Source: Oscillospiraceae bacterium
Lineage (GTDB): Bacteria > Bacillota > Clostridia > Oscillospirales > CAG-272
Direction: 5' to 3'
DNA length: 16,489 bases
Assembly (NCBI GenBank): GCA_015065395.1
Contig: SVQJ01000021.1
Location: forward strand, 1-16,489
Position 1 is the stretch's first letter, and the number at the start of each line of letters is the position of its first letter. Shown piece after piece: positions 14,028 through 16,489 of the stretch. The position numbers and the translations under genes are program-made. The notes under the pieces were generated by a model, which saw nothing but the letters and a program-made list of their open reading frames with translations, ran no database searches and was not told the origin of the DNA.

Positions 14028-15086
14028 TTATTTGCATTTATATTTTACTTTGCCAATTTTGATGCTTACAGGTCTGTTCTGAGAATCCACCTCCAGCTCG
14101 CACACATCCCCGTCTATCTCCACGGTTATCTTACCAAAAAAGGAAACCTTTACATTTCCCCATCTTACATTTGATGTACGACTGGAAACATCATCCCATT
14201 GGCGCTCCCCGTTCTTCGTAAGGAAAGGTTCTTTATCGTAATACACTATTGTGTGAAGAATGGCGCTGCCGTCATCTGCAAATGTATATTCATCCTGTGT
14301 CTGCGTCATTTCAGTAACGCTTTCGATGGTACCGCCGCTTGTTTTGTCCAAAACATTCATATATGAAGCTTCAAAGGACATTCCCGCAAAATTGCGCTCT
14401 ATCTTGTTCGCCTTTTTTTCGTTCTGCGTATTGATGGTTACGCAAATTATAACCGCAAAAGCTACAAGAAGTACCAGGATCACACATCGAACGATCACCT
14501 TTTTCTTTTTTGCTTTTTCCTCCTCTTTCAGCCTTTCGAGCTGTCTTTTCTTTTGCTCTTCCTGCTTTAGCTCCAATCTTTCGCGGCAAAAGCGCAGGCG
14601 CTCCGCACAATCCTTGTAGTCACCGAGTCCCTCATAAAAACGTATAGCAAGCTTCAGAGTTTCGACAGTTCCCTCATCCTGATAATTTAACCCTTTCAGA
14701 TACGTTCTTTCATTTTCCTCTTCTTGGGCTCTTTTTTGCTCTTCCGCTTCCTTTTCCAAACGCAAGCGCTCTCGCTCTTCAATGCCATCTTCGGCCCCGG
14801 AGAGATACGTCAGAAGACGAGCCTTCAGTGTCTCGTCTGCAAAGCGCAAAGCGTTGTTAAAGGAATTCCACTCCCTGAATGAAGTTTTGGCATTTACAAG
14901 ATCAGTCTCCCGGCAGACCCTAACCCGCGCCATAAGCTTTATAACGTAGGCATAGGCATTTTCGGGTTCCATATCCAGGACCCGCTCGCAGTAATCGTCA
15001 GCCGAAGCCCAATTTCCTTCCTCCAGAAAATGGATAGCCCGCCTCAAAAGAGGGTGCATTTCTTTGCTTTCTCCCACCATTATCAA
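14028..15086 (-). CDS. TPR-like/coiled-coil single-pass membrane protein with exported C-terminal domain
   Basis: A 352-residue protein. Residues 8-60 look like a TPR pair (AIHFLEEGNWASADDYCERV, followed by a short DMEPENAYAY loop). A Glu/Lys/Arg-rich coiled coil follows (about 100-130), then a second repeat with the FYEGLGDYKDCAERLRFC motif (150-167), and another charged coil to 196. One membrane segment lies at about 197-218, preceded by KKKK (inside-positive). The remaining 130 residues, beta-rich and Lys/Thr-rich, would lie outside the cell. The GDYKD-type repeat is common in Firmicute proteins that also carry zinc ribbons, which suits the operon. The start is uncertain: TTG at 15086 has AAAGGA with good spacing, while ATG at 15080 and ATG at 15059 have longer spacing. 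Function is unknown. Confidence 0.75.
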   Translation of the reverse strand: MIMVGESKEMHPLLRRAIHFLEEGNWASADDYCERVLDMEPENAYAYVIKLMARVRVCRETDLVNAKTSFREWNSFNNALRFADETLKARLLTYLSGAEDGIEERERLRLEKEAEEQKRAQEEENERTYLKGLNYQDEGTVETLKLAIRFYEGLGDYKDCAERLRFCRERLELKQEEQKKRQLERLKEEEKAKKKKVIVRCVILVLLVAFAVIICVTINTQNEKKANKIERNFAGMSFEASYMNVLDKTSGGTIESVTEMTQTQDEYTFADDGSAILHTIVYYDKEPFLTKNGERQWDDVSSRTSNVRWGNVKVSFFGKITVEIDGDVCELEVDSQNRPVSIKIGKVKYKCK

Positions 15087-15106
15087 GCCGATTCCTTTCT
15101 TTTTGA

Positions 15107-15589
15107 TCAGTCCTGTCTGCGTCCGCAGTGGCCGCAGAAATCCGCATCATCGCCGATGGGCATATCACAAAACAGACATTTTCTGCGTTTCTCGCTCAGA
15201 TACGCCTTTTCTTTTTTTGCCTCGTTATTTTCAAGAAGACCTTTTGACGCCTTTTCTGCTTCATAACGGTTTGCACAGCTTTGGCATTTTCCCGTGTGCC
15301 CCATTATCCATTCACCGCAGACGGGACATCGCTTCGGCTTTGTATTCGGGGTTGAGGGAGACTGCAATGTTTTCATCACCGCCTCCACAATACTCACAAC
15401 GGCAAGACCGAGAAGGATCCAGCCGAAGATATAAAAAAGCTTGACTTCATTTTGCGTATCAGCATCAAAAACATAGGAGATGGTATTTTCCTTGTCCGAC
15501 GCATAAGAAAGCATCATTGCACCGAAAAAGGCTTCGATGGCCGCAAGAATATAATTGCCTACAGGCACACGTCCGTTATTATTTTTCAT
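15107..15589 (-). CDS. Small membrane protein with two C-terminal zinc ribbons
   Basis: A 160-residue protein with two membrane segments (about 12-30 and 51-73). Two zinc ribbons follow, with the same CxxC-x10-CxxC spacing as the neighbours: Cys88/91/102/105 (CPVCGEWIMGHTGKCQSC) and Cys138/141/152/155 (CLFCDMPIGDDADFCGHC). They are joined by a Lys/Glu-rich helix. Both ends should face the cytoplasm. The order (membrane first, ribbons last) is the reverse of the flanking zinc-ribbon genes. ATG at 15589 is preferred; an in-frame TTG at 15610, immediately after the stop of the upstream gene, would add seven residues (MKIVGLS), and neither has a clear binding site. Translation may depend on re-initiation from the upstream gene. 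Function is unknown. Confidence 0.75.
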   Translation of the reverse strand: MKNNNGRVPVGNYILAAIEAFFGAMMLSYASDKENTISYVFDADTQNEVKLFYIFGWILLGLAVVSIVEAVMKTLQSPSTPNTKPKRCPVCGEWIMGHTGKCQSCANRYEAEKASKGLLENNEAKKEKAYLSEKRRKCLFCDMPIGDDADFCGHCGRRQD

Positions 15590-15610
15590 ACTTAGCCCGA
15601 CAATCTTCAA

Positions 15611-16453
15611 TCAGTTAACAAACAGATCTTTTCTGTTACTGTAGTAAATCATCTCCGCCAAAAGGAAACAAACTCCCACAATGATAAATATGCTGACAGG
15701 CGTGGGATCAACCGTTATCTGTACATATTCATAGCCGGTTCTGAATGACGGATCCTCCGGGAGTGACGATATGCTTACTACGGACAGAATATTTGAAAAA
15801 ATATCAAGAGCATACATTCCGTATAAAATATACGGCGCATATCTCTTGTAATTTGCAAGAGCCCGCTGAGCACCGAGAGCAACAAAAATCGTCACAAGAG
15901 AAATAATGGCAATAATAATATCGTACCCTGCAAGCTGCGGATATTCCGCATAAATATATTCAACAACTTCGCTATTCCCCCATACACCGCCGGAGGCTCT
16001 GGTTATTGCCGCTATGATACACCCTATCATCGACATCCAAAGACGAAAATAAATGGTGAATTTATACCACTTCATGGGGTAGTTTGATTTTTTATCCAAG
16101 GCATCCGACCGACAAGAATATCGGCTGTCAGCACTGCTTTCTTCGTTTGTATTATCCAAATAGTCAGTATAATCTGAATACTCAGTATATCCTTCTAAAT
16201 GCATCATATTTTGATCTTCGGGCAACTCGGTATCGTATACCTCATCACCGCGCTTCATGTTTTTGTCGGGACTATCGGCGTATTCATCCGCATATACTTC
16301 CGTATGGTTTTGCGCCGGCACCACATTATCAGCTTCTTTGCCAGGCTCTTCAATGTTGGCAGCTTCCTCTTCGTCCACAGGGATAGGGGCTCCGCACCGT
16401 CGGCAAAACAGAGCTCCGTCAGACGCTTTTCTTCCGCATTTTTCGCAATACAT
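15611..16453 (-). CDS. Zinc-ribbon membrane protein with acidic linker, function unknown
   Basis: A 280-residue protein. The N-terminal zinc ribbon MYCEKCGRKASDGALFCRRC (Cys3, 6, 17, 20) is followed by a long acidic/Tyr-rich linker (about 26-125) with a tandem-looking YTEYSDYTDYLD stretch, then four hydrophobic segments (about 132-152, 176-194, 207-230, 252-270). The start at 16453 has AAAGGA seven bases upstream; the frame extends to a TTG at 16471, but that lies on the binding site. It is the first visible gene of the four-gene group; only 36 bases remain upstream, so its promoter or an earlier gene may lie outside the window. It shares its ribbon and linker with the gene at 13007-14011. 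No enzymatic motif is visible. Confidence 0.8.
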   Translation of the reverse strand: MYCEKCGRKASDGALFCRRCGAPIPVDEEEAANIEEPGKEADNVVPAQNHTEVYADEYADSPDKNMKRGDEVYDTELPEDQNMMHLEGYTEYSDYTDYLDNTNEESSADSRYSCRSDALDKKSNYPMKWYKFTIYFRLWMSMIGCIIAAITRASGGVWGNSEVVEYIYAEYPQLAGYDIIIAIISLVTIFVALGAQRALANYKRYAPYILYGMYALDIFSNILSVVSISSLPEDPSFRTGYEYVQITVDPTPVSIFIIVGVCFLLAEMIYYSNRKDLFVN

Positions 16454-16489
16454 TTTGTTTTCCTTTCTCAATCAAAACAGCTTGCAAAA

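Overview
The window reads as chromosomal DNA of a low-to-mid GC Firmicute, most likely an uncultured Clostridia/Oscillospirales-type bacterium. The reasons are the Bacillus/Clostridium-type cell-division neighbourhood (yggS-sepF-ylmH-divIVA-lspA-rluD), a CsaB-type pyruvyl transferase end, a YhaO/YhaN pair, strong AAAGGA/GGAGG ribosome binding sites and sigma-A-like promoters. No rRNA, tRNA, CRISPR array, transposase or phage gene was recognised.

Layout. (1) 1-2053, plus strand: the 3' end of a csaB-like gene, then a DUF4091/GH123-catalytic-domain protein with its own extended -10 promoter. (2) 2054-2353: a gene-free 300-base convergent spacer holding a dense nest of perfect inverted repeats. 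These include one 29-bp perfect hairpin and lie inside an imperfect outer inverted repeat of about 40 bp. (3) 2354-11739, minus strand: a long, tightly packed nine-gene run transcribed yhaO, yhaN, HlyD-like, yggS, sepF, ylmH, divIVA-like, lspA, rluD. A near-consensus promoter (TTGCAA-17-TATAAT with extended TG) precedes yhaO, and a second extended -10 box overlaps the end of yggS in front of sepF. (4) 11740-11930: a divergent control region. (5) 11931-12938, plus strand: an alpha/beta hydrolase with its own promoter, closed by a 15-bp terminator hairpin that also serves the opposing operon. (6) 13007-16453, minus strand: four genes for membrane proteins, three with CxxC-x10-CxxC zinc ribbons and one with a TPR-like/coiled-coil N-terminus and an exported C-terminal domain. 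They appear to form one operon of unknown function.

How the genes fit together. The minus-strand run joins a membrane-associated SbcCD-like nuclease/ATPase pair to PLP homeostasis (YggS), FtsZ-ring anchoring (SepF), an S4 RNA-binding protein (YlmH), a DivIVA-like coiled-coil protein, the lipoprotein signal peptidase and a 23S rRNA-type pseudouridine synthase. The order follows the classic ylmE-ylmF-ylmH-divIVA-lspA-ylyB order of Bacillus subtilis, but ylmG and ileS are absent. The least explained parts are the zinc-ribbon membrane operon (region 6) and the structured spacer (region 2).
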